Shown here one piece after another: positions 22,444 through 33,882 of a DNA stretch of 64,000 nucleotides. How positions within the stretch are numbered: the first letter of the stretch is position 1; each line of letters begins with the position of its first letter. Origin of the DNA: Incurvaria masculella (taxonomy: Eukaryota > Arthropoda > Insecta > Lepidoptera > Incurvariidae). Location: positions 10,186,501 to 10,250,500 of the forward strand of contig OX335641.1 of the NCBI GenBank assembly GCA_946894095.1. The letters run 5' to 3'. Below the pieces are notes generated by a model, which was not told the DNA's origin, did not search any database, and saw nothing but the letters and a program-made list of their open reading frames with translations. The position numbers and the translations under genes were made by a program.

Positions 22444-23022
22444 ACACTCGGCCTGTTAAAAAATGTATGCAATGCCAGTACTAAGTGACAAAAGTTACAA
22501 AAGTACGCAACGTGGCGTAACCTTGTATCTCGCGTCTATTATTATATTCGCGTATGTTTGTCTAGCCCTTTGCGAGCGCAGTTACATTTTGACTCCCTTC
22601 CCAGTAACCGTTTATGCCAGAAAAAAATTAAATCTCCCGCTAGGATATCTGGAGAAGCCAAATTTGCATACCTAATCGAGAAACGCACAAAAAAGGCGGC
22701 AATTGGGATCCCACCGAAACGGCGGGCACCGACGAAAGAGCCCCAACAATTAGGGTCTCGGAAGCACATTTTATGAATATTTTAACGGAAAAGAAATAAA
22801 AACACATTGCGAACACAAGTGCAAATAAAATTAATGAATTATTAAATATTTTTTGTTACTATTTTCTCGATGAGAGACTAAAAATAAACAAATATTATTG
22901 GGTCAATTATTGTACCTACATCATGAATGTCTCATATCAAATACCTAGTTCTTGAACATAAATAATTGATTTTTCAGATTTCACTACTTTAGTGGTGTTA
23001 TGTAGGCTGTTGCAATAGTTTG

Positions 23023-23422
23023 AGCGGATCGAAGCCTAGTGGCGCAGGTACTTGCCTTGCATACCAGCGGTCCGGGTTCAAATCACCGGCCCGTTCATAC
23101 ACCACTTTCTTTCTCTTTCTGAGTTAGTAACTTACTGTTTCTTCACGAATGCGAGCTGTTCCATGGTTCGGAATTCATGAAAAACTGTAAAAACTCTACT
23201 AGATGTTAGGGTTAATTAAGCCCGCCTGCATTGTTACCATCTCATTGGATGGAAAGGTAGTCGAAGCGGAAATGAAAAATTTACCGTGTTTTCCATCCAG
23301 TTAAATGTAGCCATGCTCATAATGAAAAGGTCCTGGCTTGGCATCTAATTCTTTCGGGAATTCCGTGTGTTGGGCTGATATCATGACGGTTTGAATAGTA
23401 CATAACGGGATTACATAAAAAA
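23023..23422 (+). mobile_element. SINE, tRNA-headed, near full length (about 400 bp)
   Basis: Head with AGCCTAGTGGCGCAGG and GGGTTCAAATC; body blocks CCATGGTTCGGAATTCATG, ATTGGATGGAAA, TAGCCATGCTCATAA, GGTCCTGGC, and tail TTACATAAAAAAA. It lacks the block between the two TAGG motifs that other copies carry. Confidence 0.8.
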
Positions 23423-23449
23423 AGAGAGAGCCCTAGCATGGCAGCGAAT

Positions 23450-23695
23450 TCCCGCTGTCCGTCCGTCTACCCGTTCGTCCGTCCGTCCGTCCGTCCTTCT
23501 GTCACAGGGCTGAATGTCATGAACCGTAATAGGTAGAAAACTTAAACATTCGCGGAGTGTGTATTTTTGTTGCCGCTATAACGATAAATTTGTCAATATG
23601 AAAATTAAAGGGGCCACCAAGCAAGAAAAGAGATTACCTTGGGTCAATTCTTGGAACCCTTCGTGTGCGAGTCCAACTCACACTTGGCCCGTTTT
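23450..23695 (-). repeat. Interspersed repeat (family L), reverse copy, with (GTCC)n
   Basis: A GTCC-type microsatellite at 23456-23502 followed by the block that on the reverse strand reads GGGCCAAGTGTGAGTTGGAC and ACGAAGGGTTCC (to 23695). The same association in the other orientation is at 29893-30206. Such microsatellite-linked elements are frequent in Lepidoptera; class not assigned. Confidence 0.6.
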
Positions 23696-24326
23696 TTTAA
23701 TCTTGCTTTTGTATTGTATATGCATTTTTTTTGACAACTTATCCCTACTCGATTGTAGCTCGATTGAAATGCCCTCTCCGAATTCCGATACCCAACGAAA
23801 CCCTCACGAGTCCGTGTGCGCTGCGAATGTTTTTTCGCGCTCGAGCGTGCCCGAGCCCCGCTTCGCGAGATACGGGCACCGCAAAAGTTCATCCTGTCAC
23901 TATAATTATATCGCAGGTTTATGGGCACAAGAGGATTTTAGGTGCAGTCTTTTTCCTTTTACGGCTGCAGTTTTACATTTTGTGGGACTTACCTTTCGGA
24001 GGGGCTCTCTCTGAAGTGCATCAGTAAAATATTTTTTAGCCTAACAACTTTGTGTTTTCTCGTGTTGGATTGTTTACCATAATTGGAAACTAATTAGAAC
24101 CATCCAATGTAGATACCTACTTTATCCTTTGTATGTTTTTAATAGTTACGATGATACAATTTATTGGATGTAGACATTAATTAAACATTTTAAAATAGAT
24201 ACTTAATGTTGGAAAATATAGAGAATTAAGATGGGTATGGAGGGATGGTTTGCACATATGTGACTAAGGAATTACGAAACAGATTTACCGAGCGAAAATA
24301 AGTGAAATTGTCGTCAGGTCAGGCAA

Positions 24327-24418
24327 GTTTCCATGCAGTTAAATGCAGCCGAGCTATTTAAGGAAGGTCCTGGCATGGCACCTAGTTCCCATGTGGTCTG
24401 TCCAGTTACATAAAAAAC
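24327..24418 (+). mobile_element. SINE 3' fragment
   Basis: CCATGCAGTTAAATGCAGCC, GGTCCTGGCATGGCACCTAG and CCAGTTACATAAAAAA reproduce only the last quarter of the SINE family. Confidence 0.7.
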
Positions 24419-24624
24419 CTAGCACCCGTAATCATAGAGCATGTATGCAATATATTTTAAATGGAGGAAATGTAAAAGGTATGCTGTGTACCGTATGTCT
24501 CTCCATCATTGCCTGCCCAACCGAGGAAGCGATGGCATGGTATTTTAAATACGCATACACTTTTTCGGTTCGATGATAATTGGTCTAATAAGTAATTGAA
24601 CGTACTATTGAGACGTTGGGGACA

Positions 24625-24790
24625 TTACGGTCCGAGTGCACGAAAGAACAAAAAATCTAAATCAACGTCAACGTATGATTGAACACGTCACTTTGTATGG
24701 ACAGTATGGAAGCAACTACGTGCGGTTCACTAATAGTAACGTGTTTGAACATTGATGAACTCAGCCGTCTCTTCGTGCAATTAGGGCTAC
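24625..24790. mobile_element. MITE (family D), copy 1
   Basis: The left end GGTCCGAGTGCACGAAAG and the right end CTTCGTGCAATTAGGGC are inverted; inner CGTATGATTGAACACGTCAC and GTAACGTGTTTGAACATTGA also pair. Copies at 25518-25656 and 28574-28737. Confidence 0.75.
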
Positions 24791-24817
24791 GTATCTATTC
24801 AACCTTATAATCTGATG

Positions 24818-24912
24818 TACTGAGCCCCTAGTCCCAGTTGTCACCTTGGCGTTTACGCCAAACCGATGGACTGACTTTTAAAAAGTACGGAGAAGTTGAA
24901 GAGCGCGCGCTT
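24818..24912. mobile_element. MITE family C fragment
   Basis: CTGAGCCCCTAGTCCCAGTT, then GTCACCTTGGCGTTTACGCC and ACCGATGGACTG match the terminal repeat of family C. Only one arm remains. Confidence 0.55.
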
Positions 24913-24939
24913 TTAATCTAGGGTAAGAGGGAAAGAGGT

Positions 24940-25290
24940 GCATTCCCTAAGATCCGAACCCACTGTCTTCGACACCAGAGACCACAGGCGTTAGCCGCCA
25001 ATTCCTTATTCTGCGGTACGGGCCACATTATCCGATGGCCTCCGCTTCCATCGAACGTTCTCTCCGAAATGATAGTGAGCCTCTCGAGCGGAGGGGGGTG
25101 TCGGTGGGGGGGGGCAGCCGTTTTTGCCTTCCCGCCATCTCGCGATGCCGCTTTTTGCAGCTCGCGAGAGGAGCCCTCCCCTCGCGCCCCACCCCCCTCC
25201 CCGCGGCCGCCGAGTCGCGGGCAAAAACGACGCAGTACTTGCTCCCGCTTGAAAAGGGCTTCGGCGGAACACAAGAACACAAGAATTTGA
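24940..25290. other. GC-rich, CpG-rich patch, possible promoter
   Basis: G-runs (nine G at about 25107-25115) and C-runs with GCGGCCGCC stand out from AT-rich surroundings. Several 70-120 codon frames overlap on both strands; none has a recognisable domain or convincing splice context. Confidence 0.3.
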
Positions 25291-25517
25291 AGACATCCGA
25301 TTTAATTATGTATTTGAAATATAATCCGCCCACGTTAAGGTACTACAAAAAGCAGTAAGGTTTTCCTCGACTTCTCTCATAGTTATTCATTCATAAGCAT
25401 CATGTTAATTATCATAGCCTATGTGAAAGCATGATGTAATGTAAGAAGTGTCGACGTAGATAGGGCATAGAAATATGAAGTTACATCTCACTCTGGTTCA
25501 ACGATAGAACGACTAAG

Positions 25518-25656
25518 GGCCGTGTGCACGAAAGGACACAAAATCAAAATCAACGTCAACGTATGATTAAAAACGTCACAAACATGCGTTTCACCAAAAG
25601 TGGCGTGTTATAACATTGATTTACTCAGCTGTCTGTTCGTGCAATCGGGGCTAAAT
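25518..25656. mobile_element. MITE (family D), copy 2, with TAA flanks
   Basis: GGGCCGTGTGCACGAAAG at the left and TTCGTGCAATCGGGGC at the right are inverted and directly flanked by TAA on both sides, a 3-bp target site typical of PIF/Harbinger elements. Confidence 0.75.
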
Positions 25657-25659
25657 CAC

Positions 25660-26832
25660 TTGATTTAAGATCTACAGTAGATATATCAAATTCGTTGACA
25701 AAGAAAAAAATCCGGTTTTGTTAGATGTTCTTCAAAAACATTCTTCATTGAAGTTTCCTCTATGGCACCTTTAATACGAATTAAAAAAATCTTACTGCTA
25801 ATAGGCTAATGGCACAAACGTTAACCAGGTACCTAGGTATTCTCCTATATTTCAAGCAAAAAAATCCTTCCATTACAATTTTGTAGACAACGCAAAAGTA
25901 TGTAGGAATATTTTTTCTCGTGCAACAAAAATTCATAAGCCTTTTTAGCTTCAATTGTGCGACGGTAACGTAAGACCGGATCTAAGCCCTTTTATACACT
26001 GCATATAAAAATGTGTTAATATCATGTCATTGTTTCATATTTCTTCGTCATGGGTCTACCACTTATTTTTGAGAGATTATTCACGAAAAAGATTTGGGAG
26101 GCAGTCTCGGACTTGTTAATAAGCCATATAGGCGGCGCGCGGCGCCCCTAGGGGCGGTAGCAGCGGCTGGTCATGACGTTTAATTTTTTCTATGGGTCGA
26201 GTAGGCCCGGGCCTAGGGAGGCAAAAACATTTTTCCGAGCATTCGTCCATAGCATGGACTAATTTTATTGAAGTAACGGAAAAACTAAAAAATATATACG
26301 TCTACGCGCCGGCGCTGCTGGTGGGAGGCAGTTATTCGCTAGCCTTTTTTCTTCTGGAGTAGGCATAGAATTCTCTCTCTTGGAGTGTGTTGAGAGACTG
26401 GTTGTAAGATATTATAATACAGAAAACATAACACATTAAAGATAAATTCCCTACTGAGGAAGATCGGAGAAGCGCTATACGGAGCCTTTCGGAAGTGGAC
26501 AAGACGTCCAACGCCGACGGCGACTAAATGATCGATAAAAACGCCATCCGATTAATTTAATGCGAAAAGATCTCTCCTGCGACTGAGCACGAAAACGAAT
26601 GCGTGGAACTGGTCTTAATTTAGCAAAGAAAAGCTTGCCACATGCGCTGAGGCAAGAAGTGCGGGCAGGATGCTGTTTCTTGCACTAGCTGCAATTAGAG
26701 TCTCCGATGCGAAAGACTCCAAGTGCGCCGTTACACTGGACAGAGACCATATTATTTTCTTTTACTCTTTCTTTGAGGTAAATATGACAGAAATTCAGAT
26801 TATTCCTGTGAGGATGGAAGCATCTCTTCGTA
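25660..26832. other. Unassigned DNA
   Basis: AT-rich to 26100, then mixed composition with a GC-rich palindrome-like spot (GGCGCCCCTAGGGGCG near 26140). The stretch 26450-26720 has more coding-like composition but is cut by stops in every frame. Nothing I can name. Confidence 0.4.
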
Positions 26833-27235
26833 GCGGATCGTAGCCTAGTGGCGCGGGAACTGGCCTAGCGTACCAGAGGCCAGGGTTCAATTCCAACATG
26901 CACCACTGTCTTACTCTTTCCGAGTCCGATAAGTGCATTTCGTCACGAATGCGAGCTGCTCCATGGTTCGGAATCCATGTAAAACTGTAGGTCCCCTTCG
27001 CCTACTAGGTGGTAGGGTTTACCCGCTCGGGTCGGTACCATCGGATTGGATGAAAATATGGTCGAAGCGGCAATGAAAAATTGTCCGTGTTTTCCATCCA
27101 GTTCAATGTAGCCGTGCTCATAAAGGGAAGGTCCTGACATGGCACCTAATTCCTTCGGGAATGTGGTGTATTGGGCTAATATCATAACGGTAGTTGTGTG
27201 GTATCAGCCATCCATGTCAGGTTGCATAAAAAAAA
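26833..27235 (+). mobile_element. SINE, tRNA-headed, full length (about 400 bp), reference copy
   Basis: The most complete copy. A-box-like TAGCCTAGTGGCGCGGG, B-box-like GGGTTCAATTCC (near 26880-26892), then a body of about 330 bases: GAATGCGAGCTGCTCCATGG, CTAGGTGGTAGGG, GGATGAAAATATGGTCGAAG, TAGCCGTGCTCATAAAGGGA, GGTCCTGACATGGCACC, GGGCTAATATCATAACGG, ending GGTTGCATAAAAAAAA. A tRNA head, RNA polymerase III boxes and A-rich tail define it as a SINE; the body is long for the class. Confidence 0.88.
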
Positions 27236-27239
27236 CTCT

Positions 27240-28379
27240 ACTTTTGTACCTATGTATTATATTTCCTGTGTAACGCATGAAAATGCGTAGTGTCTGTAAT
27301 CACAGGATCTAGCTTGCTAAAGTTTTTTCGAGTACATATATGGAATGTACAAAAACTTTGGACCACTATTCGGCATTGCGAGCAGCGACATATTCATATA
27401 AAGCGATGCGTTAGATATGGAATGAAGGCCCTATAATCTGATTCAATTCAAGTTTTAATTTAGCCAAACTTTTTTAGAAAGAACCAGCGAAGTGGAGACG
27501 CTACGGCTTGGAAATCAACATTGAAATTGAGGGGGAAAGTAAACTCGGTCTGGTACGTTTTCGTCCGTTTTTCAAAATATTAGTCAATCAGTATTTCAAT
27601 AACGAAAATTCAAACCAAAATATTTCACACGACGAGGGGGTTATTTTTAAAACAATACCTTCCACCGGGATTGGCTTGTGAAGGCGAGTTTTATCCGAAC
27701 ACGCAATTGATTAGGGTTCCAAGCCAGTAATCGGCGATTTCTTCACGTTCCTCTGTCCGTCCTTCCACACAATTTGAAATTTTAGGATTGTTTGTACTGG
27801 CGCTTATACAGAGTACTATTCGCATTTGTCATGTCATAAGTCACGACTAATGCCCGTTTTCACCACCTCCAGGTATAAAAATCCCAAATCTACCTTTCAG
27901 TTATACAATCTAAATAATCAATGTAACCGAAAGTTACTTATCGGATTTCAGGTAACTGGAGGTGGTGACAACAGTGGTAAGTCACTTTATTGCGACCGAT
28001 TCCAATCTACGTTGTGATATATGTTTTTTGAGAAAGAATTGCCAAACGAGAAAATAACTAGAGGTATAAATAGAGGTTTTTTCGCGTTGCCTGCCCTTTC
28101 CACTAAAATCCTGGACCCGCGCCTGTGCTTGCATAATCATAAGAAAGTTTGTTCTTTGGTTACCATATTATTAAAGCTACGCAGAAATGTAATAAAAAAC
28201 GTTTGTCATTCATTAAGTTCCCCTACAGGGCGCTTTCTTTAATTATTGTGTCCTTACTTCACGATCGATTATACATATATACATATCACATTTTTTCATG
28301 TTTCATGAAATTCATAATTCGAATTATTTCATTTGCACAAATCGATATTTTTTTTAAAATATCGTATAGTTATTAATTG
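27240..28379. other. AT-rich DNA, nothing recognised
   Basis: No exon, RNA gene or repeat that I can support. Short frames around 27826-28376 have no recognisable domains. Confidence 0.4.
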
Positions 28380-28545
28380 CGGCATCGTCAGTACATTTCG
28401 TCTACATAGGTTCAAATCCCCGCCCCGTTCATCCAACACTTTATTTCTCCCCCACGAAGGGAACGCCCTAGCCATGGCACCTAATTTCTTCGGGAATGCG
28501 GTGTGTTGGGCTAATATCATGACTGTTGTCGTCATAGTATAGACC
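28380..28545 (+). mobile_element. SINE, internally deleted copy
   Basis: GGTTCAAATCCCCGCCCCGTTCAT (head end), then directly CCATGGCACCTAATTTCTTCGG and GGGCTAATATCATGAC. The middle 250 bases of the family are missing. Confidence 0.7.
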
Positions 28546-28573
28546 TAGCATAGCGCGCTGTGCTTACATTCTA

Positions 28574-28737
28574 AGCCCCGGTTGCACAAAGAAACGGCTG
28601 AGTTAATCAATGTTCAAACACGTCACTTTTAGTGAACCGCATAGAGTTTCTTCCATACTGTCCACAAAAAGTGACGTGTTTAATCATACTGTGACGGTGA
28701 TTTAGATTTTTTGACCTTTCGTGCACTCGGCCCTAAG
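28574..28737. mobile_element. MITE (family D), copy 3, with TAA flanks
   Basis: GCCCCGGTTGCACAAAGAAA at the left and TTTCGTGCACTCGGCCC at the right are inverted. TAA stands on both sides. Inner arms GTTCAAACACGTCACTTTTAG and AAAAGTGACGTGTTTAAT also pair, so the element folds along most of its length. Confidence 0.78.
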
Positions 28738-28739
28738 AC

Positions 28740-29892
28740 TATGGTTGTCGTGGTATTTAGTTATCCATGTCCAGTTTTTTTAAAAAAAAGAGAAAAAAAA
28801 AGATTCCGACGAATTGAGAACCTCCGCCTTTCTTTTGAAGTCGGTTATAAAAATACCCAGCTAAATTTATGATAACAATGAAAAATGATTAGCATAACAT
28901 TTTTGATCTTAGAATTTAAATGCACTCTCAATTTGTACGTTATTGTTGCTCTCTCGCAATTTTTCTCAAGTTTTTCATGGAGGTGAAGAAATAACAGGAG
29001 AACGAATGGAACTAAAAAAATGGCCTTATCACAATTGTGCCGCGGGGGGCGTGTCATCTTGACAGAACTTGCGGCCATTTTATTCTTGCGTCGCTAGCTG
29101 TCGCGGGCGAGTTTGACGTAAGATCGAATTGTAATTGAATATGCCGTCGTGCATTGTAAATTGATGCATAAACAACATAAACAACAAAAAACATTCAGGA
29201 ATATCATATTACCTGTAAGTATACGCTAAATATTCGAAATAGTGGATATTTCACTTGAAAACATTTCTATGGGGATGGTGTTATGCCATCAATCAACACG
29301 AACTCAAAATAATCTAAATTCGCTACCTATTTTAATTTCTTTGCAGAATTCCTCTATTTAGCCAGAAATTGATATTATAAAGCATGCAATTAGTATGTCT
29401 GTCTGTGTATTTGAAATGTCTACTGCTGGATTTACGCTTACCCATAGAAATACTTCTTAAATTATATTTTATGTTATTTGCACGAACCAGCCTAAAATAA
29501 AACTCTTACTTGAATATATATAAGTCTGAATATGCGCGATAAAATGTTGACCTAATATATTTTTTTACAAAAAAGTTGTACCTTATATTGATAATATACT
29601 GAATCTAGCACTATGAAATGATATTTGACAAATATTTAAAAGATAATTGCGTATTTGTAGCAAACAGTGCCAACTTATTTTGGTAAACATTTTGAAAAAT
29701 TTGGCTTCCATCATTGAGACAGAATATAATATAAAACACGCTTATGAAAAGCCATTGAGGACTTGAGTGGGCACTCTGCTTGGAGCACTGAAATAACGCA
29801 AGTCTATACGATATTTACGTTAAGTTCAAGGTCAAGATAATTACGTAAAGTTAGTACCTGAAAGGAGTGCGCTTGTAACGGAATCACTAACC
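28740..29892. other. AT-rich DNA, nothing recognised
   Basis: No gene or repeat boundary I can support. A GC-richer spot at 29035-29110 is too short to interpret. Confidence 0.4.
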
Positions 29893-30206
29893 AAAAAACC
29901 GGCCAAGTGCGAGTCGGACTCGTACACGAAGGGTTCCGTACCATCTTACATGATTTCACCCAAAAAATCACGTAAGGGGGCTCCCCCTTTAATTCTTAAT
30001 ATTTCAAAATGTTTGCTATTTGTTGTTATAGCGGCCATAAATATACACAATCTGTGAAAATTTCAACTATTTACCTATTATTGTTAATTAGATACAGCCC
30101 TGTAACAGACGGACGGACGGAGGGACAGACGGGCGGATGGATGGACGGAGAGCAAAGGCTTAATATTGGGGTTTCGTTGGCACTCTTTGGGTACGGAACC
30201 CTAATA
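29893..30206 (+). repeat. Interspersed repeat (family L), with (GACG)n tract
   Basis: Opens with AAAACCGGCCAAGTGCGAGT and ACGAAGGGTTCCGTACCA, contains a GACGGACG-type microsatellite (about 30108-30150) and ends TTTGGGTACGGAACCCTAAT. A reverse copy is at 23450-23695. Confidence 0.65.
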
Positions 30207-30207
30207 A

Positions 30208-30342
30208 AACCGAATTCAAACACTAAGAAGTGGAAAATAACACCCATTTTTGGGTCGGTGACATATTGGTGTTATTCTTTGGTTGGTTGGCACCGACCCC
30301 AAAAATCGGGTATTTTCCACTTTTTAGTGTTTGATGTCGGTT
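30208..30342. mobile_element. MITE with about 52-bp inverted repeats (family M)
   Basis: Left arm AACCGAATTCAAACACTAAG and right arm CTTTTTAGTGTTTGATGTCG pair through AAGTGGAAAATA / TATTTTCCACTT to a GGTCGGTG / CACCGACC inner block. The loop is about 30 bases. It abuts the end of the family L repeat. Confidence 0.75.
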
Positions 30343-31689
30343 AAAAACTTAAACTATACTTATGTTGATTGATTGATTGATTTGAATTAAGGCCTCTTTG
30401 TCCTATTTTTAGACAATTTTGCCAGTGTCCAGTTGGGCTTAAATACGGGATTAGTGCTACATTGGCGCATTTAACAGAGAATGCATTTCACACACTTACG
30501 TATATTTGTTAGTCATTGTCTTTTCTCGCTACAAATTCTGATGAAACAGCATTTCTTCGGCATAAATCTTTGAATTAATGCAGGGATGGTAATCAGATTT
30601 TGAAAAAACCTTTTTCTGATTATTTTCAAAATCTGATTACCTAACTAGCTTCAAATTCAATTGTCGCTGAAACTCAAATTAATGAAATAACGGTAAACTC
30701 ATATCCATTAGATACAGAAAATTATCGAATTCAGGCAGTTTACAAACTTTACATAATTGTTTAGTAAAAAAAAAAAAAAAAGTCACAAACCCAATACATG
30801 TAATCGCCTAAATTTATTTTTATATTTGGAGATTCTCTTTCATAATTTTCTAATTACGATGTGTTACATATACATATAAGAACATGCAAATAAAACGCCT
30901 TTTCAAAATATTTGTTTGTAATTCACTATTTCAGAAAAGTAATTACGAACAACAATTTACAAATGGATCCATGGACGGTGATGTTTTCATCCCGCTCAGC
31001 GCCGCGGCATTACCCCCAGCTTCACTTGCCACCACGTTGCTCTAATGAGCAATATTTTTGCTAATTTTTGCAACCAAATTATTTGTTGGCTATGGTTTGC
31101 ATAACATCTTTCTAACTCATGTAGTTTTCAATGGGTTTGACGGCCGAATTCAGCCAGTATTTATTAGATATGTTTGACTCGGCACTCGCTGTCATCATCA
31201 CGAATGAGGAATGACGTAACGACCATCTGATTTATTAAAAAAGAATTCCTATCTTTATCGGTTTACCTACCAATTTGGGAGACTTCAAATTGGATTTTTC
31301 TCCGTTTTCATCATTGCGCTACAAATTTGTACGGCAATAAAATGTTGTTAGTTGCGTTACGTCATTTTTTGCGCGCTCGTTGTATGGACGTTATTTCTCC
31401 AGTTATTTCTTCACCTCCATGAAGTTTTTATACTTTGTGGCTGTTGACTGTTCTTCTTGTGGTTCTTGTCTAATGTTCTCTATACTATCCAATTACACTC
31501 ATCGAGGTTATTTACACACATTAATTATAGTTTTGTTTACTGAACCCTCGGCGCCACAGAAAGCATGAGCATTTACAAGGAAAACGTATATATGGGACAA
31601 AGTATGTAGCTTGGCGCCTAGGGTGAAGTCTTTTGATCGTATTTTGTTAAAAATTTTGAATGGCGCGGCAACGAAGTATTATAGCGGCA
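30343..31689. other. AT-rich DNA, nothing recognised
   Basis: Contains a run of sixteen A near 30766-30781 and otherwise simple AT-rich sequence. No exon or repeat that I can name. Confidence 0.4.
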
Positions 31690-31868
31690 TGCGGTTGGCA
31701 ACACTGTCCCTAAGTTCCGAAATGCGTATATTGCAGAGATTGCAGAAATAGCGGATACAGTGAATACGTGTGCTCCGAATGTATCAAGAAAGAACAACTT
31801 TAAACGGTCCTGTACGCGTATATTGTTGTAATCTCTGCAATATGCGTATTTCGGAACATAGAGTTAGT
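31690..31868. mobile_element. MITE with about 38-bp inverted repeats (family E)
   Basis: CCCTAAGTTCCGAAATGCGT and ATATTGCAGAGATTGCAG at the left pair with GTAATCTCTGCAATATGCG and TATTTCGGAACATAGAG at the right. The interior of about 100 bases has no frame. Single copy here. Confidence 0.7.
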
Positions 31869-31869
31869 T

Positions 31870-33140
31870 GTACCTCCTACCCGCTTGATTAATAGTAAAG
31901 TGCTAGGTTTGCCATCCTGTAAATAGTTTAGTTTCACCTGTCACCGCTTCAGACTCTTCCTCACAGAATCCCACTAAGTGGAGTCCTTTTTACCACCTGG
32001 TGTACGTATAATTTTTACCATTAAGAAGAATCAATGGGTGTACAGTCGTACATACGACTGTACATAATAACATTTTAAAACCCTTACATATGTGCAAAAT
32101 AATCTGTGGCTTTTTACACTCAACACTTTGATAAATTTGGTATATGTAAGATTTAATCGAATTCAAATGTATTTTTTTTCGGCCATGGAGGTGATGTTTT
32201 CGGCTACCTACTTATAATTTACACTTAATATTGATAAACTTAATAATGTAAATGTGGGCACTGACGATCGCGTAAATGGGTACCATTTACGCGCGCCAAC
32301 ACGAAAACTGCCCGTGCATGTGAAAACCGTAAGCCAGAATTTGGCTTGACGCCAATCCACGGATTACCAGACGTGCCATATCCATCCCATCGTGCCATGG
32401 CATGACACTAGTCCTGTCGTGCATGTGTAAACCCACATCCATTTGGATTTAGTTCGCCTGGCGACGTAAATCGGAGTAGTGGGATTGCGCGTTCTTGCAT
32501 GCGTATCTAGGAACTCGCAAGTGAGTAGGCGAAGGCTTCGACCGCGCAGGAATTACAATAACAATCATATTCACTTATTCAAGGTTTATTATTATTTAAT
32601 AAAAAAGCAAATGGCAAATGGTTTCTCTGACAATAAAACATTCGATCTCAACTCAATCAGATGTCTGATGCCAATCTCTCTTCGCTGGTTTTTAGGTAGT
32701 CAAGATTCTAGCGGTAAATCTTCGCGGTGGTCATCTAGCAACTGCTAGTTATTTTAACTACCAAGATCTTTCAACGAAAACATTCGTATCATAGAAACAC
32801 AATTATTTAGCTCCGAAAGTAAAGAACGTATTGCGTCGAAATCAAAATTGCAGCATTAGTTATCATAAAACAAACACTTCGCGACGACACGAAATGATTA
32901 ACATTTGGAGCTATCACTCATGCACTAATATTTTTTACAATCATTGGGATGAGTTGATTTGCGCTATCTTCCATGATCAGCTTAAAATACACTCGAAAAT
33001 AATAAAAACAATATATTAAAAACGAAATTCACCCCAATTCGTCCCAATTTTTATACCAAAGATCCACTCTACCATCCCTGATCAGCAAGTTGAAGGTAAG
33101 AAGGGTGAACTGATTAAATGAGTAGGCCTGTGATTTTTAG
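31870..33140. other. Unassigned DNA with a 25-bp palindrome
   Basis: A near-perfect palindrome CGCGTAAATGGGTACC / ATTTACGCG lies at about 32269-32293. The rest has no recognisable exon or repeat. Confidence 0.4.
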
Positions 33141-33552
33141 GTGGCATTAGCCTAGCTGCCAAGTGGGGTGGGGACTGGCCTAGCGTACTCGAGGTCTTGG
33201 TTCAATTCCTCGCCCCGACATGCACCGACATGCACAACTTTCTTTCTCTTTGTGAGTTCGATAAGTGTATTTCGTCACGAGTGCGAGCTGCTCCATGGTT
33301 CGGAATCCATGTAAAACTGTAGGTCTTAGGTTCAAGCCCACCTGGGTTGGTACCATCGCATTGGATGAAAAGATGGTCGAAGCGGCAATGAAGAGTGGTC
33401 CATGTTTTCCATCCAGTTCAATGTAGCCGTGCTCATAAAGGGAAGGTCCTGGCATGGCACCTCATTCCTTCGGGAATGTGGTTTATTGGGCTCATATCAT
33501 AACAGTAGTTGTGTAGAAACTGAAATGGAAACATTTCAGGTTGCATAAAAAC
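33141..33552 (+). mobile_element. SINE, tRNA-headed, near full length
   Basis: A-box region degenerate (GCCTAGCTGCCAAGTGG), B-box-like TTGGTTCAATTCC, full body blocks up to GGTTGCATAAAAA. ACCGACATGC is duplicated near 33220-33235. Confidence 0.8.
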
Positions 33553-33589
33553 ATTGCAAAATTTCGCTGGAATTGGTTGATTTCACTCT

Positions 33590-33712
33590 CAGCCGTATTC
33601 ATAGTGGGTGGACTAACTTTAATACGCCAAACTAAACCGGTTTTTGTATGGTTAGTCTAGTGCTAATCTCGTACTAAGTTTTGACAGATTCACTCTGAAT
33701 ACGACTAAGGCT
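33590..33712. mobile_element. MITE (family F), copy 2
   Basis: GCCGTATTCATAGTGGGTGG and TTCACTCTGAATACGAC are inverted ends. The interior GGACTAACTTTAATACGCC and TTTTTGTATGGTTAGTC matches 21903-22019 in reverse. Confidence 0.7.
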
Positions 33713-33882
33713 GAGATAAATAGTCGTATCAGAAACTAAGACTAACGGAAAGTAGTAGTAGTAGTAGTTTGACACATTTTGTATGGAGGAAGTCTTCAAA
33801 GTAATGCAAAGTGACGTCACAAAGTAGTACTTTTCGGTAGTCTTAGTTTCTGTTACGACTATTTATCTCAGCCTCAGTTTAT
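33712..33882. mobile_element. MITE with about 36-bp inverted repeats (family G)
   Basis: GGCTGAGATAAATAGTCGTA and CAGAAACTAAGACT at the left pair with AGTCTTAGTTTCTGTTACGA and CTATTTATCTCAGCC at the right. The interior contains a (GTA)n run near 33752-33766. It abuts the family F copy. A second, interrupted copy is at 59262-60058. Confidence 0.78.

Noticed and set aside
23559..24014. 151-codon plus-strand frame
   Set aside because: Its first part lies in the family L repeat; no domain seen.
24918..25358. Several overlapping frames of 70-120 codons on both strands
   Set aside because: Overlap in many frames at once points to base composition, not coding.
30009..30344. 111-codon plus-strand frame
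   Set aside because: Made of a GACG-type microsatellite and a MITE; not a gene.
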